Shown piece after piece: positions 17,602-26,898 of a stretch of DNA of 64,000 bases (positions are counted from its first letter, which is position 1; each line of letters begins with the position of its first letter). The notes beneath the pieces are model-generated. The model saw nothing but the letters and a program-made list of their open reading frames with translations, was not told where the DNA came from and made no database searches. The stretch spans positions 186,001 to 250,000 of the forward strand of contig JALEFY010000007.1 of NCBI GenBank assembly GCA_022760435.1, read 5' to 3'. The position numbers and the translations under genes are program-made. The stretch comes from Neomegalonema sp. (GTDB lineage Bacteria > Pseudomonadota > Alphaproteobacteria > Rhodobacterales > Rhodobacteraceae).

Positions 17602-19713
17602 ATGTCTACCCATAAATTGGTTCTGATACTGCCGATGGCACTCGGTCTGGTGGCGGCCGAAGCGCGAATCAGCTCGGCCGATGATTCGGCACGCCTTGCC
17701 GAACTGCCGACCGATAGCGTGATCACGGCCGCGCCAAACGCCAATCTCTCCGAAGCTGGCGCAAGCGATACCGACGGGTCGCGCCCGGCCCCAAGCGCCG
17801 CGCGCGTCGCGAGTTTGCCGCATGGGGTTCTTTCGAGCGACAGGCTGCCCCGGGCGCAAGTGCCGTCGAGCCTGGCCCCGCTACGCGCGGCCCCGGCTTT
17901 CCCCTCGAAACCGGATATCAGGCCCCAAGCGCCCAGCCCGAGCCGCGCGCCGCAGCAACCGAGCGCCCCCGATGGGCCCGAAGTGGTGAGCTTGCCAGCC
18001 CATCCCGCCGATCTGTGGCCCGATCAGGATTTTGCCCCGAGCAGCGCGCAGACGCCGGGTCGCCGCTCACCGATGGCCGACCCGCTGCGCCGCGCCTTGC
18101 GCGATGCCCTTGCCCGCGCGCCGCGGGACTTGCGCGCGTATTATGAGGCCAAAACCTTTGAGCCGGTCTGGATCAGCGCGCACACGGATGGCGCAGGGGC
18201 TCTCTGGCCGAAGATCGAAGCGGTCTTGCAGCAGATCGAGACCGCCCATCACGAAGGCTTGCCGGCAAAACGGTTCGACACGCAGGATCTGCGCAAGCGC
18301 GTCGAGACCCATCTGCGCAAGCGCGTCGAGAACCAAAGAGACGCCGATGCGCTCGATCGGCAGGCGGCAGTACAGATCGAAACCCGGTTGAGCGCGCTGT
18401 TCGTGCGCTATGCCCGCGCTGCGCATGCCGGGATCCTCACGCCCAAGGATGTGGTGAGCGATGTTTTCAGCGTGCCGCCGGTGCAGGATGTCGAGACGCT
18501 GCTCGAGCCGGTCAAGGCTGGCGCCGATCCCAGCGAGATCCTGCGCGAGGCGATCCCGCATGGGGCGGATTATCAGAGCCTGCGCGCCGAATTGCAGCGC
18601 CTGCGTCTGGTCCTGTCCCAGGCCGAGCAAATGAGCCAATCGGCCGATACGACCGGGATCGTCGCGCGCCGCGGGGTGCTGCGCCCGGGTGCGATTGATC
18701 CGGATGTGACCACCATTCGCCAATGGCTCACCATCGCCGGAGATCTTGAAGAGGGCGGCGATCCAATTCCGGAAGTTGATGGCGGGACGGCCTTTTACGA
18801 CGCGCGCATGGTCGAGGCTGTGCGCAGCTTTCAGGCCCGCAACGGATTGTCGCCCGATGGCATCATCGGCCCCCAGACCAGGGCGGCGATCAATCGCGGC
18901 CCCCAGGAGAAGATCGAGCGGATCCTCGTAAATATGGAGCGCCTGCGCTGGACCAATCGGCCACGCGGTGAGCGGCATGTCCGGGTCAATATCCCCGATT
19001 TCCATGTCGAGATCATCGATCAGGGCAAGGTGAGCTTTCGCAGCCGTGTCGTTGTCGGCAAGGCCAAGGATCACCAGACGCCGGAATTTTCCGACGTCAT
19101 GACCCATGTCGTCGTCAATCCGCTCTGGCATGTGCCGCGCGAAATCGCGACCGAAGAGTTCTTGCCGCTCCTGATCAACAATCCGGGCGTTCTGGCCGAA
19201 CGCAACATGTATCTCGTCGGCGCTGGCGGGGTGGAGGTGGATCCCTGGGGGGTCGACTGGGCGTCGATGACGCCGGAGACCTTCCCGTTCCGGTTGCGCC
19301 AGCGCAGTGGACCGGGCAATGCCTTGGGGAATGTGAAGTTCATCTTCCCCAATGATTGGGCGATCTATCTGCATGACACGCCGTCAAAATCGCTGTTCCG
19401 CCACCAGTATCGCGCCTACAGCCATGGATGCGTGCGCGTCGCGCGGCCCGAGGCGCTGGCTCATGCACTGTTCGCGCCGCAATCCGATGCGCCGGAGGCA
19501 CTTTACAGCCACTTGCGCAAGGCGGGCGAGCAGCGCTGGGTCAATCTCGATCCGCCGGTACCGGTCCATCTGGACTATCGTACTGCCTGGATTGATGAGA
19601 ACGGAGCCTTGCAGACCCGCCCCGATGTCTACGGTCGTGATCGCAAGATCCTGCAAGCATTGCGGCGTGCCGGGGTGTTTGACGCGCCCGAGACGCGCGC
19701 CACTGCGCATTGA
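17602..19713 (+). CDS. L,D-transpeptidase, YcbB/LdtD-like
   Basis: 703 residues from the ATG at 17602 with AGGAG 8 nt upstream. A signal peptide is followed by about 130 residues of Pro/Ala-rich disordered sequence and a helical scaffold domain. Next come a peptidoglycan-binding repeat (NGLSPDGIIGPQTRAAIN, near 415) and a YkuD domain ending in YSHGCVRVARPEA, with Cys near residue 610. This is the large YcbB layout. It forms 3-3 cross-links in the periplasm. A 24-bp in-frame duplication (18287-18334) repeats LRKRVE in the scaffold. Confidence 0.93.
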   Translation: MSTHKLVLILPMALGLVAAEARISSADDSARLAELPTDSVITAAPNANLSEAGASDTDGSRPAPSAARVASLPHGVLSSDRLPRAQVPSSLAPLRAAPAFPSKPDIRPQAPSPSRAPQQPSAPDGPEVVSLPAHPADLWPDQDFAPSSAQTPGRRSPMADPLRRALRDALARAPRDLRAYYEAKTFEPVWISAHTDGAGALWPKIEAVLQQIETAHHEGLPAKRFDTQDLRKRVETHLRKRVENQRDADALDRQAAVQIETRLSALFVRYARAAHAGILTPKDVVSDVFSVPPVQDVETLLEPVKAGADPSEILREAIPHGADYQSLRAELQRLRLVLSQAEQMSQSADTTGIVARRGVLRPGAIDPDVTTIRQWLTIAGDLEEGGDPIPEVDGGTAFYDARMVEAVRSFQARNGLSPDGIIGPQTRAAINRGPQEKIERILVNMERLRWTNRPRGERHVRVNIPDFHVEIIDQGKVSFRSRVVVGKAKDHQTPEFSDVMTHVVVNPLWHVPREIATEEFLPLLINNPGVLAERNMYLVGAGGVEVDPWGVDWASMTPETFPFRLRQRSGPGNALGNVKFIFPNDWAIYLHDTPSKSLFRHQYRAYSHGCVRVARPEALAHALFAPQSDAPEALYSHLRKAGEQRWVNLDPPVPVHLDYRTAWIDENGALQTRPDVYGRDRKILQALRRAGVFDAPETRATAH
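18287..18334. repeat. In-frame 24-bp direct duplication in the L,D-transpeptidase gene
   Basis: Two adjacent 24-bp copies (18287-18310, 18311-18334) differ at one base and encode repeated LRKRVE. The frame is kept. Confidence 0.85.
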
Positions 19714-19714
19714 T

Positions 19715-19764
19715 CCTCGACCCGCAGTGACCCTCCACCCGCAGTGACCCTCCACCCGCAGTGA
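19715..19764. repeat. 16/17-bp tandem repeat, three copies
   Basis: Units CCTCGACCCGCAGTGA (19715-19730) and CCCTCCACCCGCAGTGA twice (19731-19747, 19748-19764), just after the L,D-transpeptidase stop. It lies between two convergent genes. No hairpin potential is evident. Confidence 0.9.
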
Positions 19765-19796
19765 ACCTTGGCGCGGCAGGCGAGCGCGAGGCCAGA

Positions 19797-21395
19797 TCAG
19801 CGCGGCGATGAACACGACCGCCTCTCCCCTGTGATCGCGCGGGCCATCATCATCGCGATCGCGGCGATCAGGCAGGCCACTGGCACCGCGAAATGGCTCA
19901 AGGCTAGATCGCGAAACGCCCAGAGGAGCGAAAACGCGCCCGGCGCGGGCTGCGCGAGCAGGGCGGTGAGGCTGATGGCCCCAGCGCTCAGGGTTCCCGC
20001 CACAATCCCCACCAGAATGCGGGCATCGCTGACCGGCGCCGAGAACAGAACGATCAGAGCCGGAACGAGCACACCGCCCGCCACGATGCTCAGCCCCGCC
20101 TGCGTCAGGAACAGGCCCGGTCCCGGGATCAGCCAGAGGATCCCGATACTCAGCAGAGCAACCAGCACTGAGAAAACCCGCATCCAGCCATCGTCACCGC
20201 TTGCGCGCTCCGCGTTCATCATCGCCGGATCCATCACCGCCAACGCCATCGCATCCGTCTGCGAAGGAGGGCGCAGCCGCGCCAGATAATCGCTCGACAA
20301 GCTGACACCGGCCTGAGCCAGGGCAATCGCGCTCATCGCGGTGGCTCCGGCCAGATGCGCGCCAAGCAGCCAGACTTGCGTCCATTGAGAGCCGCCAAGC
20401 GCTGCGATCAGCGCCCCGCGCGCGCCCAGATCCGGCAACCGCGCCGGGTTTGGCGCTTGCTCGAAAAGAATCAGATAGCGCCAGCCCACCGCGATGAAGG
20501 GCGCGCAGGCCAGCAGGGCCGCGATCGTGAGGATCGCCCAGAACGCCGCGCGATCCGCCGACCGGCCAGAGGATCGCGCACCCAGCAATGCGCCCGGCAG
20601 GCTCAAGGCCATCAGCAATGCCGATCCACCGAGCAGCAGGGCACTACCTCCCTGCTCAAAGCGATCCGCCACGCTCAAATCTGGCGCAGTGGCCGAACCA
20701 AACCCGCTCAAGATCGCCTCGGAGGGCGCCATTGCCTCGATATCCGCCAGCAATCCGAATACCGTAACCGGCGGGAAGGGCACGCCCGCAAGCGCTGCCG
20801 AGGCCCAGAGGACCGGCCCGACCGCGCCGAGCAGCAGCAGCACCATCATCGCGCTGGCCAGGGTCAGCGCCCCACGTCGTCCGCCCAGCACAATGGCCAG
20901 CACTCCGAGGAAAAGCGGCACAAGCCCAACCGCGAAAGCGGCCTTGCGCCCGATGGAGGGGAAGGCGCTCGCCAGGACCCGCGCTTCGGCCGCGAGCACA
21001 AATGCAAGCCCAAGCGCTAAGACCAATGCCGCCAGCGCGCCGGGCCAGGGCGTGCGCGCTCCCCGGCTCAAGATGCCGGGCAAGCTATCGGCGCCCAGAC
21101 GCGAGGCCAGCGGCATCAGGCCCGCCAGGGCCAACAAGGATCCAAGGATGACCCCGGTCAATACGGCGACAGCATCGCCGCCCGAATGCAGGAACGCTTC
21201 CTCGAAGCGAAGCCCCCAGATCATCGGCACCATACCGGCGGCCATGGCCAGGCCCAGCCAAGGCCCCGATCCTTGAGCGATCCCCTTCGCCGCCCGCAGC
21301 ATCGCCAGCACAACAAGCCCGATGACCAGCGCGAGCGCGAACCAGACCTCGGCCCTCGCCGCCTGAAAGGATGCAAACAGATCAGCCAAACTCAT
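19797..21395 (-). CDS. Sodium:solute symporter-like membrane protein, large subunit
   Basis: 532 residues from the ATG at 21395. It is very hydrophobic, with about 13 membrane helices, and similar in layout to the SSS family (ActP-type). The early segment RLGADSLPGILSRGARTPWPG resembles the family's loop after the second helix pair. The typical SSS signature is weak, so the protein is divergent and its substrate unknown. It overlaps by 14 bp the small two-helix gene upstream, as in ActP/YjcH or DUF4212 pairs. It could instead be a decayed or repurposed transporter. Confidence 0.68.
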   Translation of the reverse strand: MSLADLFASFQAARAEVWFALALVIGLVVLAMLRAAKGIAQGSGPWLGLAMAAGMVPMIWGLRFEEAFLHSGGDAVAVLTGVILGSLLALAGLMPLASRLGADSLPGILSRGARTPWPGALAALVLALGLAFVLAAEARVLASAFPSIGRKAAFAVGLVPLFLGVLAIVLGGRRGALTLASAMMVLLLLGAVGPVLWASAALAGVPFPPVTVFGLLADIEAMAPSEAILSGFGSATAPDLSVADRFEQGGSALLLGGSALLMALSLPGALLGARSSGRSADRAAFWAILTIAALLACAPFIAVGWRYLILFEQAPNPARLPDLGARGALIAALGGSQWTQVWLLGAHLAGATAMSAIALAQAGVSLSSDYLARLRPPSQTDAMALAVMDPAMMNAERASGDDGWMRVFSVLVALLSIGILWLIPGPGLFLTQAGLSIVAGGVLVPALIVLFSAPVSDARILVGIVAGTLSAGAISLTALLAQPAPGAFSLLWAFRDLALSHFAVPVACLIAAIAMMMARAITGERRSCSSPR

Positions 21396-21657
21396 GAATG
21401 TCCGGCCTCTTGCCCAAGCTCGTTTGCCCAAGCCCGTAGAGCTGAGCCTCGCGCCCGCGCGCCTTCCCGGCGGCCCGCACGATCATGACCACCCCGACCG
21501 GCAGGAGCAAACCGCTCGCCGCGACAAACCATTTGCCGGGCACAAAGCCGATCAGCACTGCCATGAACAGCAATGTCAGACTGACCCATGCCGCATAACG
21601 CAAGCCGCGGCGTCTTTGCCACGCCCAGTAGCGCTCGGTCCCCTTGTCGATGCCCAT
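21382..21657 (-). CDS. Small two-helix membrane subunit (DUF4212/DUF485-like)
   Basis: 91 residues from the ATG at 21657; a TTG four codons upstream is less likely. The N-terminus TERYWAWQRRRGLRY is followed by two hydrophobic helices and a basic tail. The WxxxRR-then-two-helix pattern and the 14-bp overlap with the large symporter-like gene match small accessory subunits of SSS transporters. The sequence match is loose. Confidence 0.65.
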   Translation of the reverse strand: MGIDKGTERYWAWQRRRGLRYAAWVSLTLLFMAVLIGFVPGKWFVAASGLLLPVGVVMIVRAAGKARGREAQLYGLGQTSLGKRPDIHEFG

Positions 21658-22013
21658 CTTGCGATCCAATCCCCTAAAGCGCCCAGTAAATTTCTCTTGG
21701 TCAATTCCTCTTGGTCAATGCCGCCCTCGAGCCTCCCCGTTGGAGCCTCCCTCGAGCGTCCCCTTTGGAGCCAGCATTGCGACTTGTCGATACCCCTTTT
21801 TCTCTCGTGGATACAAGGATCGGGCCAGACCCCGCAGCACAATAACCCCGGCAGTGCGTTGCATCTGCAAGAGGCCCTCACGAGGCGCAGACCAGGCATT
21901 GCATGGTGCTCGCACCTGCCTCACATGAGAACCAGGACATCAGCCGCTTTGCCGTCAAGGCAGGCTTACAGCGCGCGCCTTAGAGCGAGACGAGGCCAAA
22001 GGAGAAGAGAAAG
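21658..22013. other. Intergenic region with two tandem duplications
   Basis: This 356-bp region between divergent genes has no coding frame I would call. It holds a 14-bp duplication (21691-21704, 21705-21718) directly followed by a diverged 25-bp duplication (21724-21748, 21749-21773). Promoters for both flanking genes should lie here. Confidence 0.6.
21691..21773. repeat. Adjacent 14-bp and 25-bp direct duplications
   Basis: TTTCTCTTGGTCAA / TTCCTCTTGGTCAA, then two 25-bp units beginning CCCTCGAGC and ending TTGGAGCC. Copies differ at one and three positions respectively, so they are moderately recent. Confidence 0.85.
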
Positions 22014-22406
22014 ATGCATTTTGAACATGGCAGTGTGCATTGGCTCGAGCTGAACTCTTGGGAACCGGCGAAAGCGCGGGAATTCTACAGCAAGATCATG
22101 GGCTGGAAATTCGAGGCGATGCCGATGGCAACGGGCGACACCTACTGGGTCGCGCTGATCGGTGACAAGGCCGTGGCCGGGATCTTCGAGATGCATGAGC
22201 CCGAATTCACCGGCGTGCCCGAGCATTGGCTGAGCTATTTCGCCGTGCGCGATATCGACGAGACCTGCCAGCAGATCAAGGCTTCGGGAGGCTCAATCCG
22301 CCGCGCGCCGTTCGACGTCCCGGCCGTGGGCCGCATCGCCATTGTCCAGGATGCGCTCGGTGCCATCATGGGGATGATGACACCGGCAATCGGGGAATGC
22401 TCGTAA
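22014..22406 (+). CDS. VOC/glyoxalase-fold protein
   Basis: 130 residues, with an AAGGAGAA ribosome site before the ATG. It has the vicinal-oxygen-chelate pattern: VHWLELNSWEPAKAREFYSKIMGW, then WLSYFAVRDIDETCQQIKASGG, ending with FDVPAVGRIAIVQDALGAIMG. This matches the two paired beta-alpha-beta units of small YwbC/bleomycin-resistance-like proteins. Members include dioxygenases, lyases and binding proteins, so no reaction can be assigned. It stands alone and converges with the acyl-CoA synthetase gene. Confidence 0.87.
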   Translation: MHFEHGSVHWLELNSWEPAKAREFYSKIMGWKFEAMPMATGDTYWVALIGDKAVAGIFEMHEPEFTGVPEHWLSYFAVRDIDETCQQIKASGGSIRRAPFDVPAVGRIAIVQDALGAIMGMMTPAIGECS

Positions 22407-22426
22407 GCGTGGGTGCAGACGGGCTG

Positions 22427-24064
22427 TTAACCCGCTGATGACGCCAGCGCCCGAGCCTGCTCACGCAGGACGAATTTCTGGATCTTGCCGGTCGAGGTCT
22501 TGGGCAGCTCGGTAAACACCACCCGGCGCGGGCATTTGAACCGCGCCAGCCGCTCGCGGCACCAGTCGATGACCGCTTCCTCCACCAGATGCGCGCCGGG
22601 CTTGAGCTCGACAAAGGCGCATGGGGTCTCGCCCCATTTCTCATCCGGCATCGCCACCACCGCCGCGCTCAGAATATCGGGATGGGCAAACAGCGCGTCC
22701 TCGACCTCGATCGACGAGATATTCTCCCCGCCCGAGATGATGATGTCCTTCGAGCGGTCCTTGATCTCGACATAGCCATCGGGATGCATGACCGCCAGAT
22801 CGCCGGTATGAAACCACCCGCCCTTGAAGCTCGCCTCGGTGGTGGCGGGGTTCTTCAGATAGCCCTTCATCATCACATTGCCGCGCATCATGATCTCGCC
22901 GATGGTCACCCCGTCGCTCGGCACCGGCGCCAGCGAGACCGGATCGGCGACGATCATGTCCTCCTGCAACTCATAGGGCACGCCTTGACGAGCCTTGAGC
23001 CGCGCTTGATCATTGGCGGGCAGGTCATTCCATTCGGGATGCCAGGCGCAGACAACGCAAGGGCCATAGACCTCTGTGAGCCCATAGACATGGGTGATCT
23101 TGAAATCCATCGCCTCCATCGCGCCGATCACCGAAGCAGGCGGGGCCGCCCCGGCGGTCATCATCGACACCGGTTGCGCGAACGCGCGCGAAACCTCCTC
23201 GGGCGCGTTGACCATCATGCTCATCACGATCGGCGCACCGCATAGATGGGTTACGCCATGCTCGGCAATGGCGGTGAGGATCGCGGTCCCCTCGACCCGG
23301 CGCAAGCAGACATGGGTGCCGGCGAGCGCGGTGATCGTCCAGGGAAAGCACCAGCCATTGCAGTGGAACATTGGCAAGGTCCACAGATAGACCGGAAAAT
23401 GCGGCATCGCCCAGGTCACCCCATTGCCGATCGCATTCAGATAAGCGCCGCGATGATGCGAGACCACGCCTTTCGGGTCTCCCGTGGTCCCGGATGTATA
23501 GTTAAGCGCAATGGCGTCCCACTCATCAAGCGGCATCAGCGGCGTGAAGCCGGGATCCCCTGCGGCGATGAAAGCCTCGTACTCCATTTCTCCGATCAGC
23601 GCGCCCCCGGTTGCGAGCGGGTCGTTGATATCGATCACCAGCGGCTTGGTCTCGAGCATCGCCAGCGCCTCGGCCGCGACCGCGGACAATTCGCGATCGA
23701 CGAAGAAAACCTTGGCCTCGCCATGGCGCAGGATGAAGGCGATCGCATCCGCATCGAGGCGCGTATTGATCGAGTTGAGCACGGCCCCGGCCATCGGCAC
23801 GCCGAAATGCGCTTCGACAAATTCGGGGATGTTGGGCGCGATGATCGCCACCGTATCCCCGCGGCCGACCCCGCGCTGCGCCAGCGCCGAGGCCAGACGC
23901 AGGCAGCGTTCGGACAGTTCCGCATAATTGCGACGGATCGGGCCGTGAATGATCGCCGGGCGCTCGGGATAGACGGAAGCGGTCCGGCGCAGGAAAGACA
24001 GCGGGCTGAGCGGGACGTAATTGGCGGCGTTGCGGCCCAGACCGGTCTCGTAATCGGTAGGCAT
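22427..24064 (-). CDS. Acyl-CoA synthetase (ANL superfamily)
   Basis: 545 residues from the ATG at 24064 with GAGGAGA upstream. The adenylation motifs are clear: LNYTSGTTGDPKGVVSHH, GLTEVYGP, GWFHTGDLAV, KDRSKDIIISGGENIS and the C-terminal PKTSTGKIQKF with the acyl-activating Lys. It activates a carboxylic acid to its CoA thioester at ATP cost. The N-terminal ETGLGRNAANYVPL is typical of a group including medium-chain and methylmercaptopropionate ligases, but the substrate is not determined. It lies 158 bp downstream of the Mo-hydroxylase maturation genes on the same strand and may or may not belong to that operon. Confidence 0.92.
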   Translation of the reverse strand: MPTDYETGLGRNAANYVPLSPLSFLRRTASVYPERPAIIHGPIRRNYAELSERCLRLASALAQRGVGRGDTVAIIAPNIPEFVEAHFGVPMAGAVLNSINTRLDADAIAFILRHGEAKVFFVDRELSAVAAEALAMLETKPLVIDINDPLATGGALIGEMEYEAFIAAGDPGFTPLMPLDEWDAIALNYTSGTTGDPKGVVSHHRGAYLNAIGNGVTWAMPHFPVYLWTLPMFHCNGWCFPWTITALAGTHVCLRRVEGTAILTAIAEHGVTHLCGAPIVMSMMVNAPEEVSRAFAQPVSMMTAGAAPPASVIGAMEAMDFKITHVYGLTEVYGPCVVCAWHPEWNDLPANDQARLKARQGVPYELQEDMIVADPVSLAPVPSDGVTIGEIMMRGNVMMKGYLKNPATTEASFKGGWFHTGDLAVMHPDGYVEIKDRSKDIIISGGENISSIEVEDALFAHPDILSAAVVAMPDEKWGETPCAFVELKPGAHLVEEAVIDWCRERLARFKCPRRVVFTELPKTSTGKIQKFVLREQARALASSAG

Positions 24065-24222
24065 TGGGGCGTCTCCTCGATGCGTATGGCTACGGCTTTG
24101 CGTGGCTTTTGAATGCGCCGCTAATCGAGCACAAGCCACGCGGCGGCGAAAGAGGGATTGTGCGCCTGTTGGCCAAGCCACGCGCGCGGATTGCGGCGTC
24201 GAATGCGGCGGCGAATGCGGGA

Positions 24223-25869
24223 TTAGAGCAGCACCGAGCCCCGCCGCCAGGCCGACCAGGCCTCGGGCGTGTCGAGATCGGCGAGCTGGCGGGGATCCGC
24301 AACCGCGATATCGGTGACGAACTCGGGATGCTCGGCCAGCACCGAGCGGGCGCCGTTATCGCCCGAGAGCGCCAGCAACGCCTCGAAGAACCGCCGTCCG
24401 AACAGGACCGGCTGGCCGGGCGGTCCCGAAGCCGCGACGGGGCGGATGATCTCGCGCCCCTCTTCGGGATCGAAACCCGCCAGCAGCCGGGCGATCAACT
24501 GCGCGTCGATCCCCGGCATATCCGCGAGCGCGACCAGAACCGCATCGGCCTGCCCGCTCGCCGCCTGCAATCCGGCGCGCAGCGAATGGGCCATGCCGAG
24601 CCGCCACTCGGCAGCGGTGACGATGCGCAAGGGCAGCCCCTCGAGCGCGGCGCGCATCTCATCCTCGCGCGCGCCCAGAACGATGATGACTTCATCGAGC
24701 GGACTGGCGAGCAGCGCCTTGGCCGAGCGGCGCAGCAGCGGCTCGCCATCGAGGCGCTCGAGCAGCTTGTGCCGCCCCTCGCCCATGCGCGAGGAGGCTC
24801 CGGCGGCGAGCAATACGCCGGTGGTGAAGGGGCGCAGCGGCTCGGTTCCCGCCGCTTCTCCCGTCCCATCGGCACGCGGCTGCGGGCGTGAGGCAATCTC
24901 TTTCAGGAGCCCGCCGGCGCCCATGGCCGCGATGTCATCGCTGTGCAGGCGCTCGCCATGCACGAGCCGCTCGAGCACCCAATCGGCGCCATTGAGCTTG
25001 GGCGAGCGCACGCAGCCGGGCAGACCGACCACCGGGCGCGCGCCGATCTCGCCGAGCACCAGCAGATTGCCGGGATCGACCGGCATCCCCAGCCGCTCAA
25101 CCGCGCCGCCCGCGGCCTCGATCGCGCTCGGCACCACATCGCGCCGATCCGAGGTGGCCGAGCCCGCCAGCACCAATACCAGATCCCCCGGCGATGCGCG
25201 CAGCGCCTGCGCCAGCGGCGCGGCCTGATGGGGGAGGGTCTCGCAATGCGCGAGGGTGAGCCCGAGCGCGGTCAACCGATCCTCGACCGCGCGGCGGCCC
25301 TTCTCGATCAGGCTCGGCTTCATCCCCGGCGTCTGGGTCAGATAAAGGCTCGCCGATTGCAGGCGGCGCGGATGCACGCGAAGCACCGCAAGCTCGCGCA
25401 ACAAGGCCTCCGCCGCCTCGACCGCCGCGCGCGGGGCGGCATAGGGGATGATCTTGACGGTCGCAATCATCTGCCGGGCGGTGACCCGCGCCTGATCGGG
25501 CAGGGTCGCGAGCGTGATCGCCTCATGAATGCGGTTGAAGGCATGGACCGCCGCGGTATCGACCTGCAACAGACCGGGATGGGCGGCGAAGGCATTGGCC
25601 CGGCCGGTAAACGGCGCGCTGATGCTGGCGCCGCAGGCTCCGGGATCGGGCAGGATTGCCGCGAGCAGTCTGGCGGCGGCCTCATCCTCGGGCAGATCGC
25701 CGGGCTCGAGCCTTGCGACGATGATCTCGGTGATGGCGGCCGCGATCAGCGCTTCGACATGGGCGGCGGTCAGCAGCGTGCCCTTCTTGAGGTTCAGATC
25801 GGCGGCGCGCACCGAATGCGCCAGCACCGCACCAATTGCCTCACGGGTCGGGATCGGGCCGAATTTCAT
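24223..25869 (-). CDS. Molybdopterin-binding and MobA/MocA-type nucleotidyltransferase fusion
   Basis: 548 residues. The N-terminal two thirds is a MoeA/MogA-like molybdopterin-binding region (LVLAGSATSDRRDVVPSAIE, VVGLPGCVRSPK). From about residue 350 a nucleotidyltransferase domain starts with GVLLAAGASSRMGEGRHKLL and continues with ADMPGIDAQLI. The combination makes or loads the molybdenum cofactor, probably the cytosine dinucleotide form used by xanthine oxidase-family hydroxylases. It is last in a coxD-coxE-xdhC-like run, which fits a role in maturing a Mo-hydroxylase encoded elsewhere. Confidence 0.88.
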   Translation of the reverse strand: MKFGPIPTREAIGAVLAHSVRAADLNLKKGTLLTAAHVEALIAAAITEIIVARLEPGDLPEDEAAARLLAAILPDPGACGASISAPFTGRANAFAAHPGLLQVDTAAVHAFNRIHEAITLATLPDQARVTARQMIATVKIIPYAAPRAAVEAAEALLRELAVLRVHPRRLQSASLYLTQTPGMKPSLIEKGRRAVEDRLTALGLTLAHCETLPHQAAPLAQALRASPGDLVLVLAGSATSDRRDVVPSAIEAAGGAVERLGMPVDPGNLLVLGEIGARPVVGLPGCVRSPKLNGADWVLERLVHGERLHSDDIAAMGAGGLLKEIASRPQPRADGTGEAAGTEPLRPFTTGVLLAAGASSRMGEGRHKLLERLDGEPLLRRSAKALLASPLDEVIIVLGAREDEMRAALEGLPLRIVTAAEWRLGMAHSLRAGLQAASGQADAVLVALADMPGIDAQLIARLLAGFDPEEGREIIRPVAASGPPGQPVLFGRRFFEALLALSGDNGARSVLAEHPEFVTDIAVADPRQLADLDTPEAWSAWRRGSVLL

Positions 25870-25896
25870 GATCGCTCTATTCTGCCGCTGTGCCGA

Positions 25897-26898
25897 TCAT
25901 CGCCGCGTCTGCGGTCGGCGCAGCCGCTCGGTGATCTGCGCGAGGATCGACACCGCGATCTCCGCCGGGCTCTGCGCACCGATATCCGCCCCCACCGGCG
26001 CGTGGAGCCGCTCGATATGCTCTGCGCTCATCCCGACATCGCGCAAGCGCTGCACCCGCTTGGCATGGGTGCGCGTCGATCCCAAGGCGCCGATATAGAA
26101 CGCCCTCGACGGCAGCGCGAGGCGCAGGGCCGGGTCATCGAGCTTGGGGTCATGGGTCAGGCACACCACCGCCATGCGCGCATCGAGGCCGAGCGCTTCC
26201 AGCGCTTCATCGGGCCAGTCGGTGGCGATGGTCTCGCCGGGAAAGCGGTGCTCGGCGGCGAAGGTCTCGCGCGGGTCGATCACCGTGACGTCATAGCCCG
26301 CCAGCCGCGCCATCGGCGCCAGCGCCTGCGCGATATGCACCGCCCCGATGATCGCCATGCGCAGCGGCGGGTTATGGACGGTGAGGAACTTGTGCTCGAG
26401 ATCATCGACAAAGCCGGACTTGTCGGCGGCAAAGGCCGCCGCATGCAGCTCCGGGCCGACCAGATGGTTCTCCCAAGTCTGAAGATCGACGATCCGGCCC
26501 ACCCCATTGCGGGTCGCGCGATCGGCGACCAGCTCGGCGAGGGTCTCTTCGCTGATCCCCTTGGCCGTGCCGACCGGCTCGACCAGAATGCGGATGGTGC
26601 CGCCACAGGCGAGGCCGACGGCGAAGGCATCCTCATCGGCGACCCCGAATTCCAGAACGCGCGGCTCCTGGGCCGCGATCGCCTCCAGCGCTTCGGCGGT
26701 CACCGCGCCCTCGACACAGCCGCCCGAGACCGAGCCCATCAGCGCGCCCGACCCCGAGATCGCCAGTTGCGAGCCGACCGGGCGCGGGGCCGAACCCCAG
26801 GTCTGGATCACGCTCGCGAGCGCTGCCCCCTGCCCTTCGCGATACCAGGCCAGCGCCTGCTCGGGGATCTGATCGAAAACCGCCTCACTCATGCTCAT
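25897..26898 (-). CDS. XdhC/CoxF-type molybdo-hydroxylase maturation factor
   Basis: 333 residues from the ATG at 26898, which overlaps the CoxE-like stop by 4 bp (ATGA). The N-terminal XdhC domain has GSAPRPVGSQLAIS and GSVSGGCVEGAV. The C-terminal Rossmann part has AIIGAVHIAQALAPMARLAGY. XdhC-type proteins bind molybdenum cofactor and deliver the sulphurated form to the apo-enzyme. Place in the cluster and overlap show it works with the CoxD/CoxE pair. Confidence 0.9.
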   Translation of the reverse strand: MSMSEAVFDQIPEQALAWYREGQGAALASVIQTWGSAPRPVGSQLAISGSGALMGSVSGGCVEGAVTAEALEAIAAQEPRVLEFGVADEDAFAVGLACGGTIRILVEPVGTAKGISEETLAELVADRATRNGVGRIVDLQTWENHLVGPELHAAAFAADKSGFVDDLEHKFLTVHNPPLRMAIIGAVHIAQALAPMARLAGYDVTVIDPRETFAAEHRFPGETIATDWPDEALEALGLDARMAVVCLTHDPKLDDPALRLALPSRAFYIGALGSTRTHAKRVQRLRDVGMSAEHIERLHAPVGADIGAQSPAEIAVSILAQITERLRRPQTRR

